Of a stretch of 64,000 nt of DNA, positions 44,463-52,933 are shown piece after piece. How positions within the stretch are numbered: position 1 is the stretch's first letter; each line of letters opens with the position of its first letter. The DNA is taken from positions 248,001 through 312,000 of the forward strand of contig CAWCZQ010000005.1 of assembly GCA_963800205.1 (NCBI GenBank). The letters are read 5' to 3'. The notes beneath the pieces were generated by a model. The model was not told the origin of the DNA. It saw only the letters and a list, made by a program, of their open reading frames with translations, and searched no databases. A program made the position numbers and the translations under genes. The DNA is from UBA6224 sp963800205. GTDB taxonomy: Bacteria; Patescibacteriota; Saccharimonadia; Saccharimonadales; UBA4665.

Positions 44463-44602
44463 TTTGCCCTCAACCTCTCCTATATTGCTTATGGTAACAT
44501 ACGAGTTTTTTATTTGATGTTGTAATTGTGTACTAAGATTTTTTGTTTAAACAGTGACTTATCCTGAACAGATAAGGCCTGTGATTATTTGGTAGTACAT
44601 AT

Positions 44603-44608
44603 TACAAT
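44603..44608 (+). promoter_or_regulatory. -10 box of the PGPGW-protein gene, leaderless
   Basis: TACAAT lies 6 nt before the ATG at 44615. No ribosome binding site is seen. The 44463-44602 stretch is AT-rich and otherwise empty. Confidence 0.55.
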
Positions 44609-44614
44609 AGCGAC

Positions 44615-45034
44615 ATGCAATTCCTCCGCCGCAACTTTAAACGAATCGTCACTGATGTAGCAGGTTATTTGCTTCTTTTGGCAGCACTGTTAACCGGTTG
44701 GCTGCCCGGCCCCGGTGGTATACCGCTGGCTGTGGCTGGTCTCGGCCTACTCTCTATAAATAACGAGTGGGCGCAGCGGCTACGCGACTACTTGTTGCGA
44801 CATGGTGGCAATTTGGTGCAGAAGTTTTTTCCGCAAAATCCTTACATCCAGTGGTTATACGATGTAATTGTTGTACTTCTATGGCTGCTTGTTGCTGTAT
44901 TGGCCTACAACCATGCGGCGCTATGGCAAGTAAGTGCGGCGGTCGGACTGTTCTTTGTCGGACTGGCGATAGCACTCATGAATCGGGACCGGCTGAATAG
45001 GCTAAAGCGCAAAACTACGAATCGAACTCAATAA
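44615..45034 (+). CDS. PGPGW-type small membrane protein
   Basis: A 139-aa protein with an N-terminal amphipathic basic part and about four hydrophobic helices. The short motif LPGPGGIPLAVAGLGLL resembles the PGPGW (TIGR02611-like) family of actinobacterial-type membrane proteins of unknown function. The 3' end overlaps the convergent sbcB gene by 20 nt. Confidence 0.65.
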   Translation: MQFLRRNFKRIVTDVAGYLLLLAALLTGWLPGPGGIPLAVAGLGLLSINNEWAQRLRDYLLRHGGNLVQKFFPQNPYIQWLYDVIVVLLWLLVAVLAYNHAALWQVSAAVGLFFVGLAIALMNRDRLNRLKRKTTNRTQ

Positions 45035-46461
45035 TAGATTGGGCGTACAACTGTAATTCTTCTAGCAGAAAACGCTTGTCGTCACCGAGTTTCGTGTCGG
45101 CAGCCATTTCTTGCAGACGCAGACCATACTTAGCAACCCGACTACTTGCTCCGCCAGCTTGCAGTTTATCGAAACAAAACTCATCCCACTGCTGCCGTTG
45201 TTCGGCAGTCAACGCCGATGGATAGTTGCGCGCCTTATACAGCGGCAATAACGAACGGAGTCGGGTATCGTGCAACTCGTCGGCCAGGCTATCAAGCTCC
45301 TGCGGCTCCGCCGCCCGCACAACCGGAAGCAATTGACCGTCATGTTTATCGAAAAAGCCATCGTAGAGTTGCCCGTCCACGGCCTGCGGATGACTCTGCC
45401 ACTCGGTTTGCTGCTGCGTATCGAGCAACGCTAATGCGTCGATGATATGAGAAGAGAATTCTGGGTTTTCATCTAAAATCGACCGATGCTTTTCCAATAC
45501 TGCGGTGTCGAGCTGCAACCGTTGCATGGCGTCGGCTTCCTGAAGCACACCCATAGGAGCGACCGCCGGACAACGATTGTACTGGAGTGTTTTGATTGGC
45601 AGGCGGGAGGGAGCGCTGTCGTCGCGTGTGTATTTCCAGCGTTCGGCTAGCTCGGCTGGCTTCATGGCTAGAAATTCCGTCGGATCGTGACGGAGATCGT
45701 ATACTAACGCGCCTTGTTTTTTTGGATGAGGTGCCAGCATCTGGACGACGGTGGTTTTTTCGAACTCATTAGCGTATTTGCCAGAGGTATACACAAACGG
45801 ATTGCGTGATTCGACCAGAGTCGCGACGGTCTTTCTTATCTCTCATTGAAAGTAAATACTCGAATAGTTTTGGCTGCTTGTCGCGAATTAGTTTGGCCAC
45901 AGCAATCGTCGCATTAACGTCTGCTAAGGCTGTATGCGCGTTCTCATGATCCAACTTGTTGAACTTGGTCAGATATTCTAACCGAACAGTCGGTTTGCCG
46001 TCGGCTGCAAATGGCCACTCAATGCCAGATGGGCGCAGCGCCCGTGTCATGCGTACGACGTCGAGAACATCCCACCGACTTCGTTGATCCTGCCACTGCC
46101 ATTGATAAGGATCGTAGAAATTACGATAGTGCAAAAAGCGCATAAATTCATCGTCAAAACGCACGCTATTAAAGCCGGCAAAGATAGTACCCGGGGTGGC
46201 GACTTCGTCGGTAAAAAGCCGCAAAAATTCGGCTTCTGTCAAACCATCCTGGAGGGTCTGTTGTGGCGTAATGCCCGTGAGCAAAATTGCATCAGGATCG
46301 GGTAATACATCGGGGGTGAGTTTGATAAGCACATCAACCGGTTCACCGATAGGGTTGAGCTCCATATCGGTACGCTGGCCGGCAAATTGCATTATGCGAG
46401 CTTCGCGAGGATTGATACCGGATGTTTCGAGATCATAAAAAAAGAAAGTAGGACTAGACAT
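45015..46461 (-). pseudogene. sbcB: Exodeoxyribonuclease I (ExoI), frameshifted
   Basis: Two frames make one ExoI of about 480 aa. The first 220 residues hold the DEDDh exonuclease: FYDLETSGI, GFNSVRFDDEFMR, and HENAHTALADVNATIAVA. Near 45828 the frame is lost. One base away the other frame continues VATLVESRNPFVYTSGKYANEFEKTTVV, which is the family's SH3-like part, followed by the helical C-terminus. The span fits one inserted base. ExoI degrades single-stranded DNA 3' to 5' in repair and recombination. TAGACT is 8 nt before the ATG. A true mutation and a sequencing error cannot be told apart here. Confidence 0.88.
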
Positions 46462-46484
46462 GTGTCTTCAGTCTAGCACGTACA

Positions 46485-47045
46485 TTAGTCCCGGTTATGC
46501 GGGAAAATCATATTAAGAATTTGACGTCCTAAACCATATTGAGGTTGAGCCGCCCTTTGCTGGCGATCTACTAGCGCCCGTTTGCGTAAATCATCCACTG
46601 TTTCAAACGTTTGTTGCAGATCCGCCAAATCGTCGTTATTTAGGTTGCGCACGTCGTGAATATTTATTGCTTCAACATGTCGACTATTGGAGGTAGTAAC
46701 TTCTAGATCTAGCACCATCCCCGGGCCTCCGTCTTGACGAAGCTCGTAGCGAATATTGCGCTCTACAAATCCGGTTTTAGTAGGATGCGTCATAACGTCA
46801 GTTACTGACATCATAGCTGGCACATTCTGCCGACCACCCTGTAGTGACAATAGTATTCGCGGGTCGTCTTTCTGGTGACCGATCGCCACCAAAGTGCCAT
46901 CCTCACTGCGAGCGACCCGCATAGTCGCGATAGCTAAATATCCGTCCCGGCCGGCTTCATAAATACCACGCCAAATATTATGGGCACGCTGTACCTCGGT
47001 TGAGTCTAGCTTAGTATTGATAACCTCTTGCCTACCAGGCTGCAT
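46485..47045 (-). CDS. Soluble protein, unknown
   Basis: A 186-aa protein, mixed alpha/beta in appearance, with no signal or membrane helix. No motif recognised. Promoter TTGATT (47077-47082) and TAGTAT (47054-47059) with a 17-nt spacer stand 8 nt before the ATG, so it is leaderless and probably expressed on its own. It lies between obgE and sbcB on the same strand. Confidence 0.65.
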   Translation of the reverse strand: MQPGRQEVINTKLDSTEVQRAHNIWRGIYEAGRDGYLAIATMRVARSEDGTLVAIGHQKDDPRILLSLQGGRQNVPAMMSVTDVMTHPTKTGFVERNIRYELRQDGGPGMVLDLEVTTSNSRHVEAINIHDVRNLNNDDLADLQQTFETVDDLRKRALVDRQQRAAQPQYGLGRQILNMIFPHNRD

Positions 47046-47053
47046 GAAAAAAT

Positions 47054-47082
47054 ATACTACAATATTATGTAAGTATAATCAA
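47054..47082 (-). promoter_or_regulatory. Promoter of the 186-aa gene, leaderless
   Basis: On the minus strand: TTGATT, a 17-nt spacer, TAGTAT, then 8 nt to the ATG at 47045. The -35 box overlaps the last codon and stop of obgE (stop at 47079). Confidence 0.65.
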
Positions 47083-48362
47083 TACTCGAATGAACGCCCC
47101 GATGGGAACGAAATCGACTGACCTGCTTCTATCCCCTGGCGAATGAGTTGGTGCATCACCCCTGTTTTTCGCATAATATCGCGGAGTCGTTGGACCGCTT
47201 CTTCGTTATCGAAATCGGTTCGCATCGCAAATTGCTCAATCTTAGTACCCTGTACCAGAAAGCCATCATCAGTTCGTTCGACACTCCACTTGTCTTGATC
47301 GCCTTCTAGGCGCAACACTGGTACATCTGGCTCGTCTGCCTTGGAGGCAGCGAGGTCGGCAGCCTCGGCTTCTCGAGATGTCACTACCATACGCTTGATT
47401 TCGTACAGCAACTCTTTGAGCCCGCTGCCGGCTTGGCCTGAGATAGCGAAAAGCTTGGCATCTTTGCCCGCCACAGCGCGTAAGCGAGCTAACAAATCTT
47501 CGATGATATCGTCATCGAGGCCCTCAGTTTTATTCAGAGCTATAATCTCTGGCCGCTTTGCCAGTTTTTTGCCGTAAGCTTCGAGCTCTTTACGAATGGT
47601 ACGGTAGGTACCTTCGAGGTCGTCTTGATACGCATCAACGAGATGCAACATAACGGCGGTTCGTTCTACGTGCCGCAAAAAGGTATGGCCCAGCCCCTTG
47701 CCGGCGCTGGCGCCTTCGATGAGACCTGGGATGTCAGCGAATAACAGGCTCGTGTCGTCGACATCTACCACCCCAAGATTGGGAGTGAGTGTCGTAAAGG
47801 GATAATCGGCAATCTCGGGTCGAGCATTACTGAGGCGCGCCAGCAGAGTAGATTTGCCGGCATTAGGCAAGCCAACTAAGCCGACATCGGCAATCATCTT
47901 GAGTTCGAGCGAGACTTCAAATGTTTCCCCGGGCATACCCTTTTCGGCAAACTTAGGTGTCTGTCGGCGCGAACTGACAAAGTGAGCATTGCCAAAGCCT
48001 CCTTTGCCACCTTTGGCAATGACTGCTGACTGCCCGTCTTTGACCAGGTCGGCCAGTTCTGTACCGTCCAGCTTGCTGATCACCGTACCGACTGGCACAG
48101 GAACTTCGAGTTTGGGCGCGCTGCGGCCATGCATGCGCTGTTTGCCACCGGCTTGACCGGGCTTGGCCTTCACGAGTTTATCGAAGCGGAATTTAGCAAG
48201 AGTGTTTTGATTGCGGCTGGCCACAAAAATTACGTCGCCGCCATTGCCACCGTCGCCGCCATCGGGACCGCCGCGATCGACAAATTTTTCGTGGCGAAAA
48301 CTGACGCGTCCATCGCCGCCGTCTCCTGCCACAACCTCAACTTTTACTGCATCAATAAACAT
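47079..48362 (-). CDS. obgE: ObgE/CgtA GTPase
   Basis: A 427-aa protein. The N-terminal glycine-rich Obg fold (GGDGGDGRVSFRHEKFVDRG) is followed by the G domain with GLPNAGKSTLL (G1), TTLTPNLGVV (G2), DIPGLIEGASAGKGLGHTFL (G3) and NKTEG (G4). A C-terminal OCT-like domain (WSVERTDDGFLVQG...FDNEEAVQRLRDIM) closes it. Obg acts in ribosome assembly and growth control. GGAG and an extended -10-like TGGTATGCT lie just before the ATG. Confidence 0.96.
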   Translation of the reverse strand: MFIDAVKVEVVAGDGGDGRVSFRHEKFVDRGGPDGGDGGNGGDVIFVASRNQNTLAKFRFDKLVKAKPGQAGGKQRMHGRSAPKLEVPVPVGTVISKLDGTELADLVKDGQSAVIAKGGKGGFGNAHFVSSRRQTPKFAEKGMPGETFEVSLELKMIADVGLVGLPNAGKSTLLARLSNARPEIADYPFTTLTPNLGVVDVDDTSLLFADIPGLIEGASAGKGLGHTFLRHVERTAVMLHLVDAYQDDLEGTYRTIRKELEAYGKKLAKRPEIIALNKTEGLDDDIIEDLLARLRAVAGKDAKLFAISGQAGSGLKELLYEIKRMVVTSREAEAADLAASKADEPDVPVLRLEGDQDKWSVERTDDGFLVQGTKIEQFAMRTDFDNEEAVQRLRDIMRKTGVMHQLIRQGIEAGQSISFPSGRSFEY

Positions 48363-48407
48363 CTTTACTCCAGCATACCAGAAATAACTCCGGTCGTTTT
48401 ACTTATC

Positions 48408-49565
48408 TTAGTGGTGAATATAGTGAGGGAAGTGGCTTGCCGGTACCCAGCCGCTATAGCCGATACGGCCCCAGCCAGCTAACCCGTTCATATCGGAATA
48501 TTTAATCATGGAGCCGTCAGCAGATACTGCTTCGACGTAAGCCACATGACCATACGTACCCCGGTCGTGTTGCGCAACAGCCCCCGGTATTGGAGTAGAC
48601 GTGACAACCCAGCCCGGTGTTATCCGTGCCCGATCATCCCAAGTATGGGCATCGCCCCAGCCGATTGGAACGTTAATTTTGTTGGCGACATACCACGTAC
48701 AGTAGCCATAATCGTAGCCATTGTAGCCATAGACCGGAGTAAAGCGAGCATAGCTCGGGCTGTATGTCGGCGTCGGTTTCGGTGCTTCTTTGGTAGCACC
48801 AGCCAGTATGATCAAACTTCCAACTTTAAGGCCGCCTAGTTCGGCATCATTGTACTGCACTACTTTAGTTTCAGTTATGCCGTACTTCTTGGCCAGCGAT
48901 TCTGCCGTCTCGCCACCAGCTACCTTGTGAACAATGCCGTCGACTGGCGGTATATATAGCTTTTTGCCCACCTGTACGCTATTGCCAGAAATCGCATTGG
49001 ACCAGCGAATACTATCAGAGCTGACACCGAACTTATCGGCAATCTTCGAAATGGTGTCGCCGCGCTTAACCACATACACCTGTATATCCTTATTGGAAAC
49101 AAAGGCTGTTTTCACCACCTGAGGCTTGAGAGCGAGCACGTCATCTGATACCGAAGCTTGCTCCAGCAAGGTCCGCTCGGAATCGGCTTGGTTGGTCACC
49201 GGGATAACTTCGCCAATACCAGTCATTTGAGCCGCCGTCTGTGCGATGGTTGCGGATGCCAGCTGATCGAGTGCCGTAAACTGCGTTGCAGCCGCCGCAT
49301 TATCGACTTGGGTTTGCGTCGGCGGTGTATTGGCGCTGCTATGACCTGGTTGCAGAACCAACAGAGTCACTGCTGCTATTAGCAAAACATTGCCCGCCAC
49401 GATCACAAATGTAATAAAGCGCCGGCGTGATGCCTTGCGCTTAAATCGTAGCCTGAACCAACTCGGCGCCACGAGCTTATCTTCGGGGTTCGCGATGAGT
49501 CGGCTTGAAGTAGTTTTTGATACTGATTGACTAATACTTTTTCTCCTGCCTGCAGCTGCAGACAA
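48408..49565 (-). CDS. Secreted or anchored LysM-CHAP peptidoglycan hydrolase
   Basis: About 375-385 aa. A basic cytoplasmic start, one membrane helix (FITFVIVAGNVLLIAAVTLL, about residues 51-70), a linker, two LysM repeats (VVKRGDTISKIADKFGV and VAGGETAESLAKKYGI) that bind peptidoglycan glycan, and a C-terminal CHAP domain (DYGYCTWYVANKI with the Cys, GTYGHVAYVE with the His). It probably cuts peptidoglycan in septation or host contact. The start is odd: TTG at 49565, or an ATT at 49535 with AGGAG at ideal distance. No ATG fits. A short leader frame with its own promoter lies upstream. Confidence 0.87.
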   Translation of the reverse strand: MSAAAGRRKSISQSVSKTTSSRLIANPEDKLVAPSWFRLRFKRKASRRRFITFVIVAGNVLLIAAVTLLVLQPGHSSANTPPTQTQVDNAAAATQFTALDQLASATIAQTAAQMTGIGEVIPVTNQADSERTLLEQASVSDDVLALKPQVVKTAFVSNKDIQVYVVKRGDTISKIADKFGVSSDSIRWSNAISGNSVQVGKKLYIPPVDGIVHKVAGGETAESLAKKYGITETKVVQYNDAELGGLKVGSLIILAGATKEAPKPTPTYSPSYARFTPVYGYNGYDYGYCTWYVANKINVPIGWGDAHTWDDRARITPGWVVTSTPIPGAVAQHDRGTYGHVAYVEAVSADGSMIKYSDMNGLAGWGRIGYSGWVPASHFPHYIHH

Positions 49566-49599
49566 CTCTTAGGAATAGTGGTGTTATGAGACCTGAGTC

Positions 49600-49659
49600 T
49601 TACTCGACCTTGTAATCATAAGAGCGGCCTTCAAAAGAGCTTGCTCTTTCAAATGCCAT
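49600..49659 (-). CDS. Possible 19-aa leader peptide of the LysM-CHAP gene
   Basis: On the minus strand, TTGCAG, a 17-nt spacer and TATACT are followed by 7 nt and then an ATG opening a 19-codon frame that ends 34 nt before the downstream gene. Inside it is a perfect inverted repeat (AAAGAGC/GCTCTTT, near 49635-49650). The spacing of promoter and start is the same as for other genes here. Attenuation or translational coupling is an inference. Confidence 0.4.
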   Translation of the reverse strand: MAFERASSFEGRSYDYKVE

Positions 49660-49734
49660 GCTCGCAAGTATACCAGTTTTGTCTATACCCTGCAAACAAT
49701 CTGAGCCCTGAGCACCTCTGTTAATGTACGGCGT

Positions 49735-50772
49735 CTAGTTAGTAGCTGGGCACTTTTGATGACAGTATTTTGCAATATTTTCTTTGTGCTGGTCGTATGT
49801 TTTGGAAAAATAGGTGATGTCGTTATCACCGCTAACAAAATACAACCACTGTGTTTTTGCAGGATTCGCAACAGCTGCTAACGATCCTTCACTGACTGTC
49901 CCGATAGGTCCTGGCGGCAAACCTTTGCGATCGGTAGTATCGTAGGCTGGCTTATTGGATTCCTTGGCATAAAAGACGGTTACGTCTGAACCGAGGGGCA
50001 TCCCCTGCTTCAGCCGAGATAAAAACACCTGGGCAACGCGAGTTCTATCGGCTTGCTTGGGAACTTCTTGCTCGACGATGGAAGCTAGGGTAACCCCTTC
50101 GTAGACACTCAGACCTTGCTTGGCAAAGCCGGCTCTCACGTCGCTGGTCAATCGTTTTTGCATGCCTTTGAGGGACTCTGCCACTATCTCACTCGGATCT
50201 GTATCGGCTGTCAGCTGATAGGAGTCAGGGTATAAAAAGCCCTCCAGGCTTGTCGACGATGGGTTATCAGCCAAGGCCGGGTAGGTCGCCCGATAGCGCT
50301 GGGCCTGCAGGGCAGCCGTCACTGCAGCTGGGTCGAAACCCGCTTGGATAAAGGTGTCTTTAATTTGGTCCAATCGCTGTCCGGGAATTATGGTAACGAG
50401 ATCAGTTGCCACGTCCCCGCTTGCAATTGCGTCCGCTATTTGGGGAGTGCTCATACCCCGGTTAAAGCTATATGTACCGGCCTGCAATTTGTCGCGTTGA
50501 TTATGGCTGCTGACATACCACTCAAAGGCTTGCTTGCTTCTAATAAGGTTTGTGCTGTATAGCTGGCGAGCGATGGTGCTGACTGAGCTGCCAGTTGGAA
50601 TGGTGATGTGAATTTCGGCAGTACTGCCGCCGACTGGTCGTAGATTATCCGTGTAATGTTCGCGCACAAGTACTGTGCCAATAACAGCAATAATTGCCAG
50701 AATAAACAGGAGGAGCAACAACCGCCGTGAGAATCGCCGACGAGCACCAAATTGTCGCTGATATCGTGCCAT
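49735..50772 (-). CDS. mltG: MltG, endolytic transglycosylase
   Basis: About 345 aa: a basic start, one membrane helix (LLLLLFILAIIAVIGTVLV), a LysM-like segment (ITIPTGSSVSTIARQLYSTNLI), and the YceG catalytic domain with the catalytic Glu in LASIVEQEV plus GSDVTVFYA and LPPGPIG. MltG cuts nascent glycan strands and so sets their length. The start is uncertain: ATG 50772, seven nt after the ruvX stop, or ATG 50793 overlapping ruvX. It is last in the ftsA-like, J-like, ruvX, mltG run. Confidence 0.92.
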   Translation of the reverse strand: MARYQRQFGARRRFSRRLLLLLFILAIIAVIGTVLVREHYTDNLRPVGGSTAEIHITIPTGSSVSTIARQLYSTNLIRSKQAFEWYVSSHNQRDKLQAGTYSFNRGMSTPQIADAIASGDVATDLVTIIPGQRLDQIKDTFIQAGFDPAAVTAALQAQRYRATYPALADNPSSTSLEGFLYPDSYQLTADTDPSEIVAESLKGMQKRLTSDVRAGFAKQGLSVYEGVTLASIVEQEVPKQADRTRVAQVFLSRLKQGMPLGSDVTVFYAKESNKPAYDTTDRKGLPPGPIGTVSEGSLAAVANPAKTQWLYFVSGDNDITYFSKTYDQHKENIAKYCHQKCPATN

Positions 50773-50779
50773 AAACTTC

Positions 50780-51211
50780 TTATATCTTACCATGTCGCTC
50801 AGTGATAAAGTCGTCCAATATATAGGTTGCGGCGAGTGCATCAATGTCGCTTTTGGCGTAGGGTTTACCGCGGCGACTAAGCTCTTCTTCGGCATTCCGC
50901 GAGGTGACCGCTTCGTCTTGCAATGACACCGGTAGGCCGGTTTTTTGGCTCAATTCGTCAGCAAATTGACGGGTGGATGCAGTCTGGGCGGTTTCCTGAC
51001 CGTCGAGTCCTCGCGGCAAACCGACTACGAGCCGGACTGCCCGTTGCTCGTTGCATAGTTTGCTAATCGTGTGCCAAAGCTCATCGTCGTTCGGGATGGT
51101 AGTAAGCGGTTCGGACAACAACACAACCGTCGATGCTCGGGCTACACCGATTCGTACTGTGCCGACATCAAACGCAAGGATTTCTCCTATGGGCGAGCTA
51201 GGAACCGTCAT
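50780..51211 (-). CDS. ruvX: RuvX/YqgF, Holliday-junction resolvase-like rRNA processing nuclease
   Basis: A 143-aa RNase H-fold protein with the three acidic positions in order: ILAFDVGTVRIGVA, VVGLPRGLDGQE (with the preceding strand), and DEAVTSRNAEEELSR...DIDALAATYIL. The family matures the 5' end of 16S rRNA and may resolve Holliday junctions. Its start overlaps the J-like gene by 14 nt. Confidence 0.92.
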   Translation of the reverse strand: MTVPSSPIGEILAFDVGTVRIGVARASTVVLLSEPLTTIPNDDELWHTISKLCNEQRAVRLVVGLPRGLDGQETAQTASTRQFADELSQKTGLPVSLQDEAVTSRNAEEELSRRGKPYAKSDIDALAATYILDDFITERHGKI

Positions 51212-52931
51212 TTACCTTGGCTGCCTTGCCCACATGTATCGTTATTTTATCTGGATTGTTCGGAATAGATGTAAGCCAGAAAGGACTCAGCTTGATGTCT
51301 ACTTTTGTTACTCCTGGTAACTGATTGATGATTTCTTTGGCGTCGCCACTCTTCTTCCCAGCGATTTCTTTTTGGAGTGCCGTGATGTCTATGTCTGGTC
51401 CTACCATGGCCGTGTTGTCCATAGATACTTTGGCCCTGGTGTCAGAAAGGTCTTGCAAGCTAAACGATGCTTTATCGAGGCCGTCGTCCAAGATGGTTTG
51501 CTTACTGGTATCGACCTGCTGTGACACGTCGTCTGTGACTAATTTCTCGAGATTACTGCGGTTGGTACCGAACATGGTGTATGTAACCGCTTCGGTAACA
51601 GTGACAGTACTCGCCTCGTCACCAGGTTGGCTACTGCTACTAATGTTTGGGTCGCTAGCCTTAAAGGTGGCTCTAATCGGGTAGAGGTTGTCTTGCTTGA
51701 GCTGCTGATACAGCGCTTCTTTCAGGACATCGTTGTTGAGGTTGATTTGGCCGGAGGCGTTATCTATGTCGCTCTTGCTGACTACCTTGCGGATATCGTC
51801 CGTACCGCCCTTGGCGCTGCCGTTTGCCGTCACATCGGAGCGTCCATTAACCGTAAAGTCGGTGTCTTTATCGGTATTGTATGCCTTGCCAGGTTTTTGA
51901 GCGGTAATGTCGACTTTGTTTGAGCGGTACTCGTAACACTGGTTGGCTTGGTCAGGACCGACCGGACTAAACTGAGCATCTTCTTGAGTGATATAGGTGA
52001 AGCTGCCGGAGCTAATGCCGGTGCCGGCGGGTATATCATTGGGGTAGCTAAAGCTGTTTACGCATGAAGTCATCTGCACCGTACCGCTCGCCGTATCACC
52101 CTTGTTTTCTTCGCCAGTGGCATCGACCTGCTTGGTAAATGTTTTTTGCTGCTGAGCCGCCGTGGCGGGTATCGTGGCGGAAGCAAGTTCTACGTCACTA
52201 GCAGTCGTGTCCAGAGTCACCTCAAGGCCGGTATTAACATCTTGGGCGTCGGTGCCTATGGCCACGGTAGCCTTGGGTAGTACAAACATCGCCAGCACAA
52301 AGAACGTAATCAGTCCGACAATAGCCAACACAGCTAACGCGAGACGGAGCCGGAATTTGTTAAAGTTTGGCACGCGCAACTTTTTGTTGGCACTTTTTTT
52401 GGCAGGTTTGACGGCAGCGGCAGCAGCACCCGTTCCTACACCGGCGCCAGCAGCTTTGGGTAGTTCTTCGGTTTCGACGCCAGAAGTTATTACGAGACCA
52501 TCTTCGGCGGCTCCTTTGTTAGCAAGCTCACCAACTGGTCGATCGCCGGCGTTATCGGCCGTGTACTCTACGTCATTGGTTTCGTCATCTAGTAGTAAGG
52601 CTTCATCTTCGTCATCAAAATCACTAGACGAAACCGGTGCAGTGGGGATCTCAGGTTTTGACTGCAGGGTATTTGCCACGTGGAGACCCACCGAACCAGC
52701 CAGAGGAAGTAAACCCGTCTCACTCGTAATCAGCACGAGTTGTTTCTTGGCTTCCTCGGCGCTGCGTTTGAGCAGCTTCATATTGACGACGCTTTGCAAT
52801 ACTGCCGCCCGCTTAGGCAACACTAAGGCGACGATACGGCCGCTGCTGCCGCGCACCTTGTCGATGATGGTCGTAATTTCGTCATCGACATCTATGTATA
52901 CTGTTTCTTTGCTTGCTGGTGTGTTTGCCAT
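51198..52931 (-). CDS. Membrane protein with baseplate J-like outer domain
   Basis: 577 aa. An N-terminal soluble domain (about 1-95: VYIDVDDEITTIIDKVRGS...IVALVLPKRAAVLQS), an acidic linker, one membrane helix (ALAVLAIVGLITFFVLAMFV, about 198-218), and an extracytoplasmic beta-rich domain resembling baseplate J/gp47-like proteins. Two Cys (SCVNS, QCYEY) may bond. Such proteins are common in Patescibacteria, with unknown role. It starts 2 nt after the ftsA-like stop and overlaps ruvX, so it is co-transcribed with cell-wall and division genes. Confidence 0.72.
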   Translation of the reverse strand: MANTPASKETVYIDVDDEITTIIDKVRGSSGRIVALVLPKRAAVLQSVVNMKLLKRSAEEAKKQLVLITSETGLLPLAGSVGLHVANTLQSKPEIPTAPVSSSDFDDEDEALLLDDETNDVEYTADNAGDRPVGELANKGAAEDGLVITSGVETEELPKAAGAGVGTGAAAAAVKPAKKSANKKLRVPNFNKFRLRLALAVLAIVGLITFFVLAMFVLPKATVAIGTDAQDVNTGLEVTLDTTASDVELASATIPATAAQQQKTFTKQVDATGEENKGDTASGTVQMTSCVNSFSYPNDIPAGTGISSGSFTYITQEDAQFSPVGPDQANQCYEYRSNKVDITAQKPGKAYNTDKDTDFTVNGRSDVTANGSAKGGTDDIRKVVSKSDIDNASGQINLNNDVLKEALYQQLKQDNLYPIRATFKASDPNISSSSQPGDEASTVTVTEAVTYTMFGTNRSNLEKLVTDDVSQQVDTSKQTILDDGLDKASFSLQDLSDTRAKVSMDNTAMVGPDIDITALQKEIAGKKSGDAKEIINQLPGVTKVDIKLSPFWLTSIPNNPDKITIHVGKAAKVNDGS

Positions 52932-52933
52932 GA

